In this document: in pieces, positions 1-11,682 of the stretch
How the letters are laid out: the number at the start of each line of letters is the position of its first letter
How positions within the stretch are numbered: position 1 is the stretch's first letter
Source of the DNA: Prevotella sp. UBA7594
GTDB taxonomy: Bacteria > Bacteroidota > Bacteroidia > Bacteroidales > Bacteroidaceae
DNA: 20,100 nt
Reading direction: 5' to 3'
Assembly (NCBI GenBank): GCA_002490315.1
Contig: DLKG01000028.1
Coordinates: forward strand, 1-20,100
Position numbers and translations under genes: made by a program
Notes under the pieces: model-generated
Seen by the model: only the letters and a program-made list of their open reading frames with translations
Databases searched by the model: none
What the model was told of the DNA's origin: nothing

Positions 1-33
1 TTTGCCTTTTGACACACCCTCCTATGCGCTTTT

Positions 34-81
34 GCCCTTTCTTGCTAAGGCAAGCGGCAGAGCCGAGCGCAGGGCGTTTTT
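34..81 (+). terminator. Possible branched terminator of a plus-strand gene outside the window
   Basis: GCCC (34-37) can pair with GGGC (72-75). They enclose two small hairpins, CTTGC/GCAAG (41-54) and CGGC/GCCG (55-65), and GTTTTT follows. This would suit the 3' end of a plus-strand transcript entering from the left, convergent with the GH2 gene. The stems are short, so this is tentative. Confidence 0.3.
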
Positions 82-85
82 CTTA

Positions 86-190
86 AATCCGAAACTTGAA
101 TAAAAACAAGGAAACCTCCGATTTGCGGCAAAGCTGAAGGCTTACGCAAATCGGAGGCTTTTCTTGGTTGAGAGAATCCGAAACTTGAAT
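86..190. repeat. 16-bp direct repeat flanking the terminator hairpin
   Basis: The 16-mer AATCCGAAACTTGAAT occurs at 86-101 and again at 175-190. The hairpin at 115-157 sits between the two copies, just past the GH2 stop codon. It could be a small duplication or the footprint of a lost insertion. No transposase or longer element remains. Confidence 0.55.
115..157 (-). terminator. Intrinsic terminator at the end of the GH16-GH2 operon
   Basis: A perfect 13-bp inverted repeat, CCTCCGATTTGCG (115-127) against CGCAAATCGGAGG (145-157), encloses an inner AAGC/GCTT pairing. On the minus strand it is followed by TTTCCTTGTTTTTATTC, an interrupted U-rich tract. It lies about 40 bases past the GH2 stop. 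The plus-strand side also has CTTTTCTT after the stem, so it may work in both directions. Confidence 0.75.
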
Positions 191-194
191 TCAC

Positions 195-3896
<3,702 letters not shown>

Positions 3897-5039
3897 TTAT
3901 TTCGTTCGTTTCTTTCCGCCCATGATGTAGACGCCCTTCTGCAGGCCCTTGGTGTCGTGCGTCTTGCCCTTCACTTTCTGTCCCGCCGTGGTGAAGACGT
4001 CGAACGGAGCGGAGCCGTCAGCGTTGACGGAGCCGATGGCTGTCTCGCCGTCGAGGCTCCATGACGTCACGACGTGATTTTGCGAGGAGAAGTAGGCGTT
4101 CATGCCACAGACGTCGTAGGACGTGGCGGGCTCTACGCCATGATTGCCGTCAACTACGTAGGCAGGGTTGGAGTATTTGCCGCTGGCGAGCGTTCCGCAG
4201 AAGGAAACGCCGTCGTAGTCGACTCCGCTTGTGCTTGTAGCGAACGACATGTCGCCCGTGAACGTGTAGTGATGGTCGGCGTGATTGTCCTTCTTCGGTA
4301 AAATCAGGTAAGGCACGCCCGCATTTATGCTGCTGACAGACGTGAACTGTGCTTCGTTGCCGGCGAATCCCGTGAACTCAGCCACTTTCGTGCCCTCACC
4401 GAACTGCTCCTTTATTTGCTCCTCGCTGATGTTGATGGGCGAGCAGAAGCCGTTCCAGGCGTCGAGGTTGAATGAGCGTGCGAGTTGCACCTCCGCCTCG
4501 CCGTCGGCGTGAATGTCGTATTGCGTGTCGTCTTCGGAGAATGTGTAGACGGGCGTCGCTCCCTTCGTGCTGACGAGTAGCCATTGTGCTGCCTTGAAGT
4601 CGGAGCTTGGCACGCGCGGCATGGCTGCCAGACGGTTATAGACGGGGCTTTGGTAGAGATAGAAAGATGCGCTTGCTTCTGCGTTGCGGCTGGCGATGGC
4701 GTAGCTTTCCGTGCCTTCTACGCGCTCTATGCGCCATTCGCTGTATGTGCCTCCTGATGTTGACGCCGTGCCGAAGAGTGTGGCTCCAAGTTCGCCGCTT
4801 GCCGTCTTTATGCGGAAGAAGCCGGGTGTGGCGGATGACTCAATGCTCTCAAGCGTCACCTCCACCTTCTCGCCGCCGAGCACGAGGCTGTTGCCGTCGG
4901 TGCCGAGAAACTCGTTTCTGTCTACGTTGTAGAGATAGTAGCTCTCTCCCGGCGTGGGGCTTGAACCCTTGTACGTGTCGGCGCTGGCTGTTGAGCAGGC
5001 GCAGAGGAGCGCAAGGGCTGTGAAAAAGGTTTTGTTCAT
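3897..5039 (-). CDS. Secreted beta-trefoil-like protein with type IX-like C-terminal tail
   Basis: I do not recognise a specific enzyme. The 380-residue product begins with a signal peptide (1-20, TASA cleavage). Residues about 28-160 contain repeats of the kind YYLYNV...FLGTDG and WRIERVEG...YAIASR, resembling ricin-like or beta-trefoil carbohydrate-binding folds. Residues about 180-340 hold a module common in Prevotella surface proteins (WNGFCSPINISEEQIKEQFG, then AGVPYLI and GMNAYFSS). The last 35 residues (DVFTTAGQKVKG ... KGVYIMGGKK) look like a type IX secretion sorting tail. No catalytic motif is visible, so a glycan-binding accessory role is inferred from its place between GH16 and GH2. 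It starts 44 bases after the GH16 stop, so the two are probably co-transcribed. LCAC at residues 12-15 loosely resembles a lipobox, but the AxA cleavage site fits better. Confidence 0.8.
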   Translation of the reverse strand: MNKTFFTALALLCACSTASADTYKGSSPTPGESYYLYNVDRNEFLGTDGNSLVLGGEKVEVTLESIESSATPGFFRIKTASGELGATLFGTASTSGGTYSEWRIERVEGTESYAIASRNAEASASFYLYQSPVYNRLAAMPRVPSSDFKAAQWLLVSTKGATPVYTFSEDDTQYDIHADGEAEVQLARSFNLDAWNGFCSPINISEEQIKEQFGEGTKVAEFTGFAGNEAQFTSVSSINAGVPYLILPKKDNHADHHYTFTGDMSFATSTSGVDYDGVSFCGTLASGKYSNPAYVVDGNHGVEPATSYDVCGMNAYFSSQNHVVTSWSLDGETAIGSVNADGSAPFDVFTTAGQKVKGKTHDTKGLQKGVYIMGGKKRTK

Positions 5040-5083
5040 ATTTGTTCTTTCTTTGGAATTATGCTTGGGTAAGTTTCTTTTCT

Positions 5084-7849
5084 CTACTTCACGAGCAACT
5101 TCTTGCCGCCGACGATGTAGACGCCCTTGGCAAGCGCTACGAAGCGGTTGCCCTGCACGCGGTCGCTGAAGACGCGGCAGCCGGCGATGTTGAAGATGTC
5201 GACGCGCTGCTCCGTGGGTGTCACGAGAAGCACTCCTCCCTCGCGGGCGTAGGCATCAGGCTGCGTGCTGTCGGCGTTGAGGCTGCTGACGGATGTCGGC
5301 ACGTGGACGTCGCCCATGCCGTCCTTCTGGTAGAGGCGCACGTAGTCGAAGAGCGTCTCGTAGGTGAACGTGTCGTCATAGTGCTTTGGCCATGTGTTGT
5401 CGCTGCCCACGCTCTGGTTGAGAATCACGTAGAAGGGCTTGTCGAAGGGCCATTGTCCGAGGTCGAGCATGCTTTGGCTGCTGCTCTTCGCATAGGAGAA
5501 AGCCTTCTTTCCGTCGAGGTACCATGTTATGATGGTCGGTTGCCAGTCGAGCGTGAGGACGTGGTACTGTGACGGGTCGGCATAGGTGTTGCCGGAGTTG
5601 GGCAAGGAGAGATGGAGGTCGTAGGTTACATGTGTGTGTACGGTGTTGTACTCCTTGTATTCGTTGTCGATTTGCTCCCAGATGTCAATCTCGCCTGCGT
5701 AGGGCCACCCCTTGGAGTTGTCCTGCGGCATGAGCCAGAAGGCGGGGAAGTTGCCAGTGTGCGGATTGGTGCGTATGCGTCCCTCGATGCGTCCGTATGT
5801 GAAGTACATCTTGTCGGAACTCTCGATGGCGCCCGAGATCATTCCCACTTCGCCCTCTTCGGCTATGGTGTTCTTCATGGCGCGTGCCACGAACTTGCCG
5901 TCTTTGATGTAGGCAGTGAGGCGTTGTCCCTCGGCGGTCTGCGACGTGAAGCGCTTCCATGCCGGGTTTTCGCGTGAGCAGTTGTGCCATACGTTGGCGT
6001 CGGGCAGTGAACCGTCGGCAGCGTTGAACTCTTCTGCGAAGGTCTGCTTGTACTCCTCGGTGCCGTTGGGCGCGAACTGTGCCGTGACGCGCACGTCGCC
6101 GTCCGCCTTGTCGGCAGCGATGGTGAAGTTGCGTCCTGCCTTCACGTCTTCAACGTCGTACTCCTCCCACTGGCGGTTGCCGTGCACGTACTGTGCGCCG
6201 TCGAGGTTGTGGCCGTGGCGTACCTTCACGCTTTCCACGTCGTAGCCGTCGGCAGGAGCCAGAGGCAAGAGAGGAATGGTACTGCCGTAGGCGCAGGTGG
6301 TGGCGATGCCACTGTTGCCGCCGCCAACGATGTTGCCGCCGAGGGAGTTCACCTCAAGCTTGCCGTTGGCTTCGTGGACGTTCAGGAGGAAGTCGACGAT
6401 GTAGCCGTTGTTGTTGTCGATGTGGAGGATGTTGGTCAGGTCGTAGTCGCCCGCAGGGTCGATATTGTCGCTGTCGAGCTTCAGACGTGCCCGGTAGAAG
6501 CCTGGCTTCAAGGCGTCGGGCAGTTTGAAGGACGGGAGTTGTGCCGTCTTGCCGCCTTCCTCGCCGAGGCTGTTCTTGTTGTTGTAGGAGCTGAACGCCA
6601 CGAGCTCGCTTGTGGTTTTTGCGGAGCCGTCCTCATTGAGCGACGGGCTTAGCGCGCCGTCCTGATTGTAGTCGATGTAGAGATAGGCGTTGAGGGCGTC
6701 GGAGCCTTCGTATTGTATGCTGGGCGTGAGCGTGCTGCCGGGCGTTGCGCTGACGGATGTGTCAAGCAGGTCGCGATAGACTGTGGTACCTTCAGGGATG
6801 TCAATGGACGACGCTGCGCCGCTGCTGGGCGTGATACTGAAGGAAGTGAGCTTGTTGGCGTTGGGGTCTGCTTGCTGAAGAGTGGGGTCGAAGTTGAGCT
6901 TGTACTCCTCGCCTTCTGCCGTGTTCTCAATGAATTCGGCAGCGATCTCGACGTCGCCGTCGATGTAGCTTGCGGGAATGACGCAGATGCCGTCATTGGC
7001 GTTGATGACGTTAATGATATCGTTGCTCCACTGCTTTGTGCCTCTTGTAGAGGCGTCGCCGTTGAGGTTGTAGCCATGCTTCACGTTTAAGGCATAGAGG
7101 AAATATCCTTCTTTCGGCTCCACCTTCAGCGTGAGATCCTTGCCGAATTCCGCCTCGCTTGCCTGCAATTCGGAGCCGTCAGCGTTGAGCAGCTTGCCTC
7201 TGTCGTTGGCGAGTGCCGTAACGTGTACTGTTTCGCCGTGTATGTTGATGCGTGTGTCGACGATGACGCCGCCGTTCTTTAGAATGTCGTTGCCAGCTGC
7301 CGTGTTGCCGCCCGGGTCTACGCAGTCCCAGTCGATTTTGTAGCGCATACGGTAGAAACCGGGAGCAGTGCCCTCGGGGATGGTAAATGCGGGGGGATTG
7401 ACGGGTGGCTCGTTCTTGACGTTGGCTCCGTTGCTGTTCCGGTTTTTGTACATGGAGTAGGTCATGAGGTCGCGTGCCTGGTTGACGCCGCTGTCGTCGT
7501 AGTCCACATCGAAGTTGCCGTCGTTGCCGAGGTCGATGTAGGCGTAGCCGCACATCCAGTCACCGGTCCAGTTGAAGCTTGCCGTGACGCTTTCGCCTGC
7601 CTTGGCGCTGAAGCTGTTGTCAAGACGGTTGAGGAATATGCGTCTGCCCTCCGCCTTTTGGTCGGCTGCAATCGTCTGTGTGCCGTCGCTGCTTGTGAAC
7701 TTTATGGCTGAGACGTAGCGGTTGTTGTTGGTGATGGCGGCGTCTTCAGCGAAGTTGATGGGGTAGTTGGCGCTTTGCGCTCCAGCTACGGAAGGTAGTG
7801 AGGCGGCAATGCAAAATGCTGCCAATGCAGTGTAATAGAATTTTTCCAT
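5084..7849 (-). CDS. Multidomain secreted GH16 endo-glycanase with duplicated GEVED modules
   Basis: Predicted endo-acting beta-glycanase of clan GH-B. The 921-residue product has a signal peptide (1-24, VAGA), then two copies of a two-part unit. Each unit is a GEVED-like domain (about 28-205 and 315-495; hallmarks AYIDLGNDGNFD, YLYIDYNQDG, GFYR(M/A)R) followed by an InlB-B-repeat-like domain (about 205-308 and 495-595; VK(H/V)RHGHNL-type, then DGDV). The GH16 domain spans about 600-842 with the catalytic stretch EIDIWE: Glu720 nucleophile, Asp722, Glu725 acid/base, in the ExDxxE spacing. A linker and type IX-like tail (about 880-921, ending GVYIVGGKKLLVK) follow. It is the first gene of its operon, behind the promoter at 8068-8098 and a repeat-bearing leader. 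Laminarinase-like enzymes usually have EIDIME, so the Trp is a variation. Substrate could be beta-glucan or poly-LacNAc/mucin glycan and cannot be settled from sequence alone. Confidence 0.9.
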   Translation of the reverse strand: MEKFYYTALAAFCIAASLPSVAGAQSANYPINFAEDAAITNNNRYVSAIKFTSSDGTQTIAADQKAEGRRIFLNRLDNSFSAKAGESVTASFNWTGDWMCGYAYIDLGNDGNFDVDYDDSGVNQARDLMTYSMYKNRNSNGANVKNEPPVNPPAFTIPEGTAPGFYRMRYKIDWDCVDPGGNTAAGNDILKNGGVIVDTRINIHGETVHVTALANDRGKLLNADGSELQASEAEFGKDLTLKVEPKEGYFLYALNVKHGYNLNGDASTRGTKQWSNDIINVINANDGICVIPASYIDGDVEIAAEFIENTAEGEEYKLNFDPTLQQADPNANKLTSFSITPSSGAASSIDIPEGTTVYRDLLDTSVSATPGSTLTPSIQYEGSDALNAYLYIDYNQDGALSPSLNEDGSAKTTSELVAFSSYNNKNSLGEEGGKTAQLPSFKLPDALKPGFYRARLKLDSDNIDPAGDYDLTNILHIDNNNGYIVDFLLNVHEANGKLEVNSLGGNIVGGGNSGIATTCAYGSTIPLLPLAPADGYDVESVKVRHGHNLDGAQYVHGNRQWEEYDVEDVKAGRNFTIAADKADGDVRVTAQFAPNGTEEYKQTFAEEFNAADGSLPDANVWHNCSRENPAWKRFTSQTAEGQRLTAYIKDGKFVARAMKNTIAEEGEVGMISGAIESSDKMYFTYGRIEGRIRTNPHTGNFPAFWLMPQDNSKGWPYAGEIDIWEQIDNEYKEYNTVHTHVTYDLHLSLPNSGNTYADPSQYHVLTLDWQPTIITWYLDGKKAFSYAKSSSQSMLDLGQWPFDKPFYVILNQSVGSDNTWPKHYDDTFTYETLFDYVRLYQKDGMGDVHVPTSVSSLNADSTQPDAYAREGGVLLVTPTEQRVDIFNIAGCRVFSDRVQGNRFVALAKGVYIVGGKKLLVK

Positions 7850-7862
7850 GCGTATGTAATGA

Positions 7863-7990
7863 TTTCGATTTCCTTATGCAATATGTAATGCTTTAGATTT
7901 CCTTATGCAATATATAGTGTTTTCGATTTCCTTATACAATATATAATGCTTTCGATTCCCTTATACAATATATAATGCTTTTTGATTTCT
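7863..7990 (-). repeat. Four 29-bp tandem repeats (plus partial) in the GH16 leader
   Basis: Four head-to-tail copies of exactly 29 bp start at 7863, 7892, 7921 and 7950, and a degenerate fifth copy begins at 7979. Each has the plus-strand core TTTCGATTTCCTTAT followed by an AT-rich half. Copies differ at only a few positions and there are no spacers. All lie between the GH16 start codon (7849) and the promoter at 8068-8098, so they would be transcribed as an AU-rich 5' leader. Confidence 0.9.
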
Positions 7991-8067
7991 TTTAATAGAT
8001 GTGATGATGTCAGGTGTTTTAGGATTATAGATTCATGCCGTTTATTGCTTGGCGGCTAATCTGTTAG

Positions 8068-8098
8068 CAAAGGTAGTGGAAAAAAGGGACATGGCAAA
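8068..8098 (-). promoter_or_regulatory. Bacteroidetes-type promoter of the GH16-GH2 operon
   Basis: Read on the minus strand: TTTG (8098-8095), 19 bases, TACCTTTG (8075-8068). This is an exact match to the Bacteroidetes -33/-7 pattern. The start point should lie near 8061, giving a leader of about 210 nt before the GH16 start at 7849. Confidence 0.75.
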
Positions 8099-8128
8099 AT
8101 TAATGATGTCCAAATTAGAATTAAAGTA

Positions 8129-8163
8129 TAAGTGGCACCTTAGACGAGCTAAAGTGCCACTTA
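8129..8163 (-). terminator. Hairpin between the GH29 and GH16 transcription units
   Basis: TAAGTGGCACCTTAG (8129-8143) and CTAAAGTGCCACTTA (8149-8163) form a 15-bp stem with one mismatch and a 5-base loop. It lies just past the stop of the gene at 8201-9913 and before the next promoter, so it probably ends or protects that transcript. The following minus-strand bases are T-rich but not a clean U-run. The palindrome resembles the repeats at 19073-19160. Confidence 0.5.
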
Positions 8164-8200
8164 GGCTATAGTTTGTTCCCGTTTTCGGGACGGTCGTTAT

Positions 8201-9913
8201 TTACTTGACGAGCACCTTATCGCCGTTGACGATATAGACGCCTTTATGCACGTTGAGCGTGCGTATGCCTTCTACGGTTTCGTGTAGGATGCTGTGACCG
8301 TTCACGTCAGCCACGCTGACGCTTGTCGGCTGGGCAGCATGGAGCGTGATGGTGCCTTTGGAAGTCTCCACGCGGAAAGCTTTCGTGTCTTCTACGCTGT
8401 TGACAGCCGTCGGGTCGCTCTTGAAGAACGGCACAATGCGGATGTCGCCGTCGACGCAGTTGGCTGGGATGGTGTACTCACCATTGGTGAACTGCGATGC
8501 CTGCACAGTGAATTCCTCCCACTGCTTGTTCTCGTGCTTCGTGCTTGCGCCTTCCAGGTTGTAGCCGTGGCGAATCTTCATGTAGTCGAGCGTGAAGCCT
8601 ACGGCAGGCTGAGCCTTGATCTTGAAAGCCTGTCCGAAAGGAGTGGTGCGACCCGTTACGGGCTGTCCGTCCGACATGAGCACCTCGCCGTTGAGGCCTC
8701 CGCCGTTCTCCTCCGTTGCACGGTATACATTGACGTTGTCATTGTGGATGTTGATGCGAGTGTCGATGATGGCACCGCCGTTGCTGGTGATGAGGTTGCC
8801 GGTCTTGATGTTGCCGCCCGGGTCTACGCAGTCCCAGTCAACCTTGTAGCGCATGCGGTAGATGCCTGGCGTAAGGTCGGAAGGAATGGTGAACGAAGGC
8901 ATGCCAACGCCGCAGTCGCCCGACACGGTCGTGTTGTTGCTGTTCTTCTCCTTGAAGTAAGAGAAAGCCATGAGCTCGTTGGCGTTGTTGAGTCCGTTGT
9001 CGTCGTAGTCAACGTCGAACTTGCCGTTGTTGTCCTTGTCGAGGTAAGCATAGCCGTGCATCCATACACCCGTCCAGCTGATTGTGGCTGTGACACTTTC
9101 TCCTGGCTTCGCCTTGAAGCAGTTGTCGAGCTTCTTGAAGTAGAGCTTCTTGTCGGAGTTCTGGCTGATGGAAAGTGTCTCTGTGCCTTCCGGAGTGGTC
9201 AGACCTACATTGTTCACATAGCGGTCGGTGCGTGTGTGTGTAGTGCTCTCCTCATAGTTGATGGGGTAGTTGCTGGCGGAGAACGACGGTGACGACTTGG
9301 TGCTCAGCACGATGTCGTCCACGAATACGGCGTGGTCAGACGTGTAGTTGTGTGCCGACTGGCGGTCTACCACCACGAGGAGATTGCTGATAGTGATGCC
9401 GTCAGCTCCGTTTATTGGGAACACGATGTCCTGCCAGCTGCCGGCTGTCAGGTTGCTTGTCGGTACGCTCCAGAACTGCTGTGTTGTGGCAGGCTGCCAT
9501 GGGCGGTCGTTGCGTCTTCCCATGCCGATGAGCATTACAGGCGAGTCGACATCAGTGTACATCTTTATATGCACGTACTGTGTGGTGCGCTTCAGTGCGA
9601 AAGGTTCCTTCAACTCCACGAGAGCGCCGAAAGTGTTGGAGCCGTAGCGTGAGCGCTGCACACCGAGCATCTTCTCAGAGCCGTTGGGAGCAAATCCGAG
9701 TGTGGCGTCAACCTCGTTGAGGTCGTTGTTGATGACTTTCACGTTGCCCGTGAGGTGGTTGGTGTTGAAAAGTGATGTCGGGTTGGGGTCGTAGGCGCGT
9801 ACCGACACATAGCTGTCTTCCGACTCGAAGTCGCAGAGGGTCTTGTCCTGCTGTGCCATTGCCGTGAGCGGCAAAAGGAGTCCGGCGAGGCATATATATT
9901 TCTTCGTATTCAT
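8201..9913 (-). CDS. Secreted GEVED-module protein without a catalytic domain
   Basis: Probable surface glycan-binding or scaffold protein; no enzyme signature is visible. The 570-residue product has a signal peptide (1-20, AMA cleavage) and a jelly-roll/CBM-like domain at about 25-205 (ending HAVFVDDIVLS, a common edge-strand motif of such folds). Next come a GEVED-like domain (about 213-392; GYAYLDKDNNGKFD, GIYRMRYKVDWDCVDPGGN), an InlB-repeat-like domain (about 395-500; IRHGYNLEG, then DGDIRI), and a type IX-like tail (about 520-570, ending GVYIVNGDKVLVK). The GEVED plus repeat unit is clearly paralogous to the two in the GH16 protein, sharing WDCVDPGGN and DTRINIH. It starts 33 bases after the GH29 stop, so the two are probably co-transcribed. 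The exact binding target is unknown. Confidence 0.82.
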   Translation of the reverse strand: MNTKKYICLAGLLLPLTAMAQQDKTLCDFESEDSYVSVRAYDPNPTSLFNTNHLTGNVKVINNDLNEVDATLGFAPNGSEKMLGVQRSRYGSNTFGALVELKEPFALKRTTQYVHIKMYTDVDSPVMLIGMGRRNDRPWQPATTQQFWSVPTSNLTAGSWQDIVFPINGADGITISNLLVVVDRQSAHNYTSDHAVFVDDIVLSTKSSPSFSASNYPINYEESTTHTRTDRYVNNVGLTTPEGTETLSISQNSDKKLYFKKLDNCFKAKPGESVTATISWTGVWMHGYAYLDKDNNGKFDVDYDDNGLNNANELMAFSYFKEKNSNNTTVSGDCGVGMPSFTIPSDLTPGIYRMRYKVDWDCVDPGGNIKTGNLITSNGGAIIDTRINIHNDNVNVYRATEENGGGLNGEVLMSDGQPVTGRTTPFGQAFKIKAQPAVGFTLDYMKIRHGYNLEGASTKHENKQWEEFTVQASQFTNGEYTIPANCVDGDIRIVPFFKSDPTAVNSVEDTKAFRVETSKGTITLHAAQPTSVSVADVNGHSILHETVEGIRTLNVHKGVYIVNGDKVLVK

Positions 9914-9946
9914 TTTTGTTCTTGTTTTTAGTTCGGGATGTGAGGT

Positions 9947-11488
9947 TTAGTAAACTGAGAGTGTGTGGATGAGCGGGCAAGCCTTGCTGTCCTCGATGGT
10001 GATGCGCAGGTACTTAGAGTTTACGCCGCCCTGGTAGCTGTTGGAAGTGCTGCCGTGGAGGGGGATTATGCGCTTGTAGCCGATGGTTGTCTTAGTCACC
10101 TCAGTGGCGCGTTCCGTGTAGTTGACGCCGTCGGTGCTGGTCTCAATCTTGAATTTCTTCACACGCTGTCCGAGCTTGATAAACTCTTGTAGCATGACAT
10201 AGCGGAGCGGTTTAGCCTCCGGCCACTCAAGTGTGATGACAGCCGATGTCTTTCCGTCGGGAGCAGCCCAGTAGGTGTCCTTGTTGTTGTCGGTCATGTT
10301 CTTGGCGTCGTAGTTGCCGTTGCCCATCGCCTGGCGTGTGCAGTCGGTAGAGATGGTTGCAGATGTGGCGAGGTCGGTGCCGAGGCGCTGCTTAAGGAGC
10401 TTGCCGAGGTCGGACATCACCGTCACGAGGCTCTCGTCGATTTCTCCTGCTCTGTTTGGCGGGAGGTTGAGGATGAGGGTGGCGTTGCGGCCAACCGTCT
10501 CGAGATACATCTGGAAGAGGCGCTCAGCCGTTTTGGGCTGGTTGTTCTTGGAAGAGTCCCAGAACCATCCCTTTGTTGTCTTTGCGTCGCTCTCGCCCGG
10601 CAGCCACTGCCATGCGTTCTCGTCGCCGCTCTCAGCGTCGCCCATCGACCAGCAGGTCTGTCCGGAGTAGCCTTCCTCGTTGCCGATCCAGCGTGCCTCT
10701 CCGCCGACACCCCACATCACCACGTTGGGAAGGAGGTTGTGGATGGAGTCGCGCAGGTTAGGAATGTCGTAATAGGTCTGTGCGTTGTCGATGGTGCGCT
10801 TCTGCGATGATGTATAGCTACCATAGCCGCCGGCATGGTCGCCGCCAGTGGCGCCGTCGAACCACATCTCAAACTGGTCGTTGCCGTACTTCGCGAGCTC
10901 CACGCACTGCGGGAGGAAGACGAGTTTTGCGTATTCGTCAGTGTAGTTGCCGTTGGAGTCCTTCTTGCCCCAGTATGGGCTCGACATATCCCACGGCGAC
11001 ACATAGAAGCCGTATTTCATATTGAGCTTTCGTGCTGCCTCGGCGAAGTCTTTCGGGATGTTTGTCTCCTTGCCGTAGCCGCTTGAGTTGCGCACGCAGT
11101 GCTCCGTGGTCTGTGTTGGCCAGAGGCAGAATCCGTCGTGGTGCTTTACAACGGCGATACCACCCTTCATGCCAGCCGACTGTGCCACCTGAAGCCATTG
11201 CTCCGGATTTGGCTTCTTTGTCGGGGCGAACACTGTCTCGCGCTCCATGCCCGATCCCCACTCCTCGTTGGTGTAGGTGTTCATGCCATAGTGGAAGAAT
11301 CCGTAGAATTCAGTCTCGTTCCATTTCAACTGACGGTCGCTCGGGACGGGGAATACTGGAGCTGGAGTGTTGTCGGGATTGCTTACGCTCTCCTCAACCA
11401 GCTTGAAGTTGCTGCTTTGTGCAGACATTGTGCCGGGCACTGCGGCTGTGAGGCACAGCGCTGAAAGCAAAGTGTAGATTTTCTTCAT
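9947..11488 (-). CDS. Secreted GH29 alpha-L-fucosidase with C-terminal F5/8C domain
   Basis: Retaining exo-fucosidase expected to remove terminal alpha-L-fucose from glycans. With the start at 11488 the product has 513 residues. The signal peptide is MKKIYTLLSALCLTAA...MSA, about 1-23. The GH29 barrel covers about 50-370 with FFHYGMNTYTN, VKHHDGFCLWP and the nucleophile Asp211 in MWFDGATGG. RWIGNEEG (about 266-273) probably supplies the acid/base Glu, as in the alpha-1,3/4 subgroup; this is inferred. A discoidin/CBM32-like domain spans about 375-513. The frame is open 16 codons further upstream (to 11536), but 11488 is preferred because it begins the signal peptide and a TAACTTTG promoter element lies inside the longer version. 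There is no type IX-like tail. First gene of a two-gene unit. Confidence 0.92.
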   Translation of the reverse strand: MKKIYTLLSALCLTAAVPGTMSAQSSNFKLVEESVSNPDNTPAPVFPVPSDRQLKWNETEFYGFFHYGMNTYTNEEWGSGMERETVFAPTKKPNPEQWLQVAQSAGMKGGIAVVKHHDGFCLWPTQTTEHCVRNSSGYGKETNIPKDFAEAARKLNMKYGFYVSPWDMSSPYWGKKDSNGNYTDEYAKLVFLPQCVELAKYGNDQFEMWFDGATGGDHAGGYGSYTSSQKRTIDNAQTYYDIPNLRDSIHNLLPNVVMWGVGGEARWIGNEEGYSGQTCWSMGDAESGDENAWQWLPGESDAKTTKGWFWDSSKNNQPKTAERLFQMYLETVGRNATLILNLPPNRAGEIDESLVTVMSDLGKLLKQRLGTDLATSATISTDCTRQAMGNGNYDAKNMTDNNKDTYWAAPDGKTSAVITLEWPEAKPLRYVMLQEFIKLGQRVKKFKIETSTDGVNYTERATEVTKTTIGYKRIIPLHGSTSNSYQGGVNSKYLRITIEDSKACPLIHTLSVY

Positions 11489-11524
11489 ATTTGCTTGATT
11501 GTTTAATAATAGATTTGTTTCGTG

Positions 11525-11532
11525 CAAAGTTA
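11525..11532 (-). promoter_or_regulatory. Candidate -7 element for the GH29 operon
   Basis: The minus strand reads TAACTTTG, an exact TAnnTTTG match, placing a start near 11518 and a leader of about 30 nt before the start codon. No TTTG is found 19 bases upstream, so the promoter may need an activator. Read-through from the small RNA promoter is an alternative. Confidence 0.5.
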
Positions 11533-11642
11533 GCAATAAAATGCGAAACTTTATAAAAAAGCTTCAAAAAAAACGAGTTGGTATGGAAATATATTTCACA
11601 TGTATATTCAGCCGCTCGCATGGAATCGTGTGGGCAAACCAC

Positions 11643-11682
11643 AAAAAAAATACGGCACTACTCATCAACGAGCAGCGCCGTA
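11643..11682 (-). terminator. Strong intrinsic terminator of the candidate small RNA
   Basis: Minus strand: TACGGCGCTGCTC pairs with GAGTAGTGCCGTA (13 bp including two G.U pairs) around a 6-base loop, directly followed by eight T residues (A-run at 11643-11650). It lies about 155 bases before the GH29 start and has no annotated gene directly in front of it. Confidence 0.85.

Noticed and set aside
7863..7990. Possible CRISPR array
   Set aside because: The 29-bp repeats are directly adjacent with no spacers, and no cas gene is present.
8294..9292. 332-codon open frame on the plus strand
   Set aside because: It is antisense to the GEVED-module gene, has low-complexity Val/Ala/Arg-rich composition, and has no motif or promoter.
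11489..11536. Longer GH29 start at 11536
   Set aside because: It would place 16 residues before a normal signal peptide and would cover the TAACTTTG promoter element.
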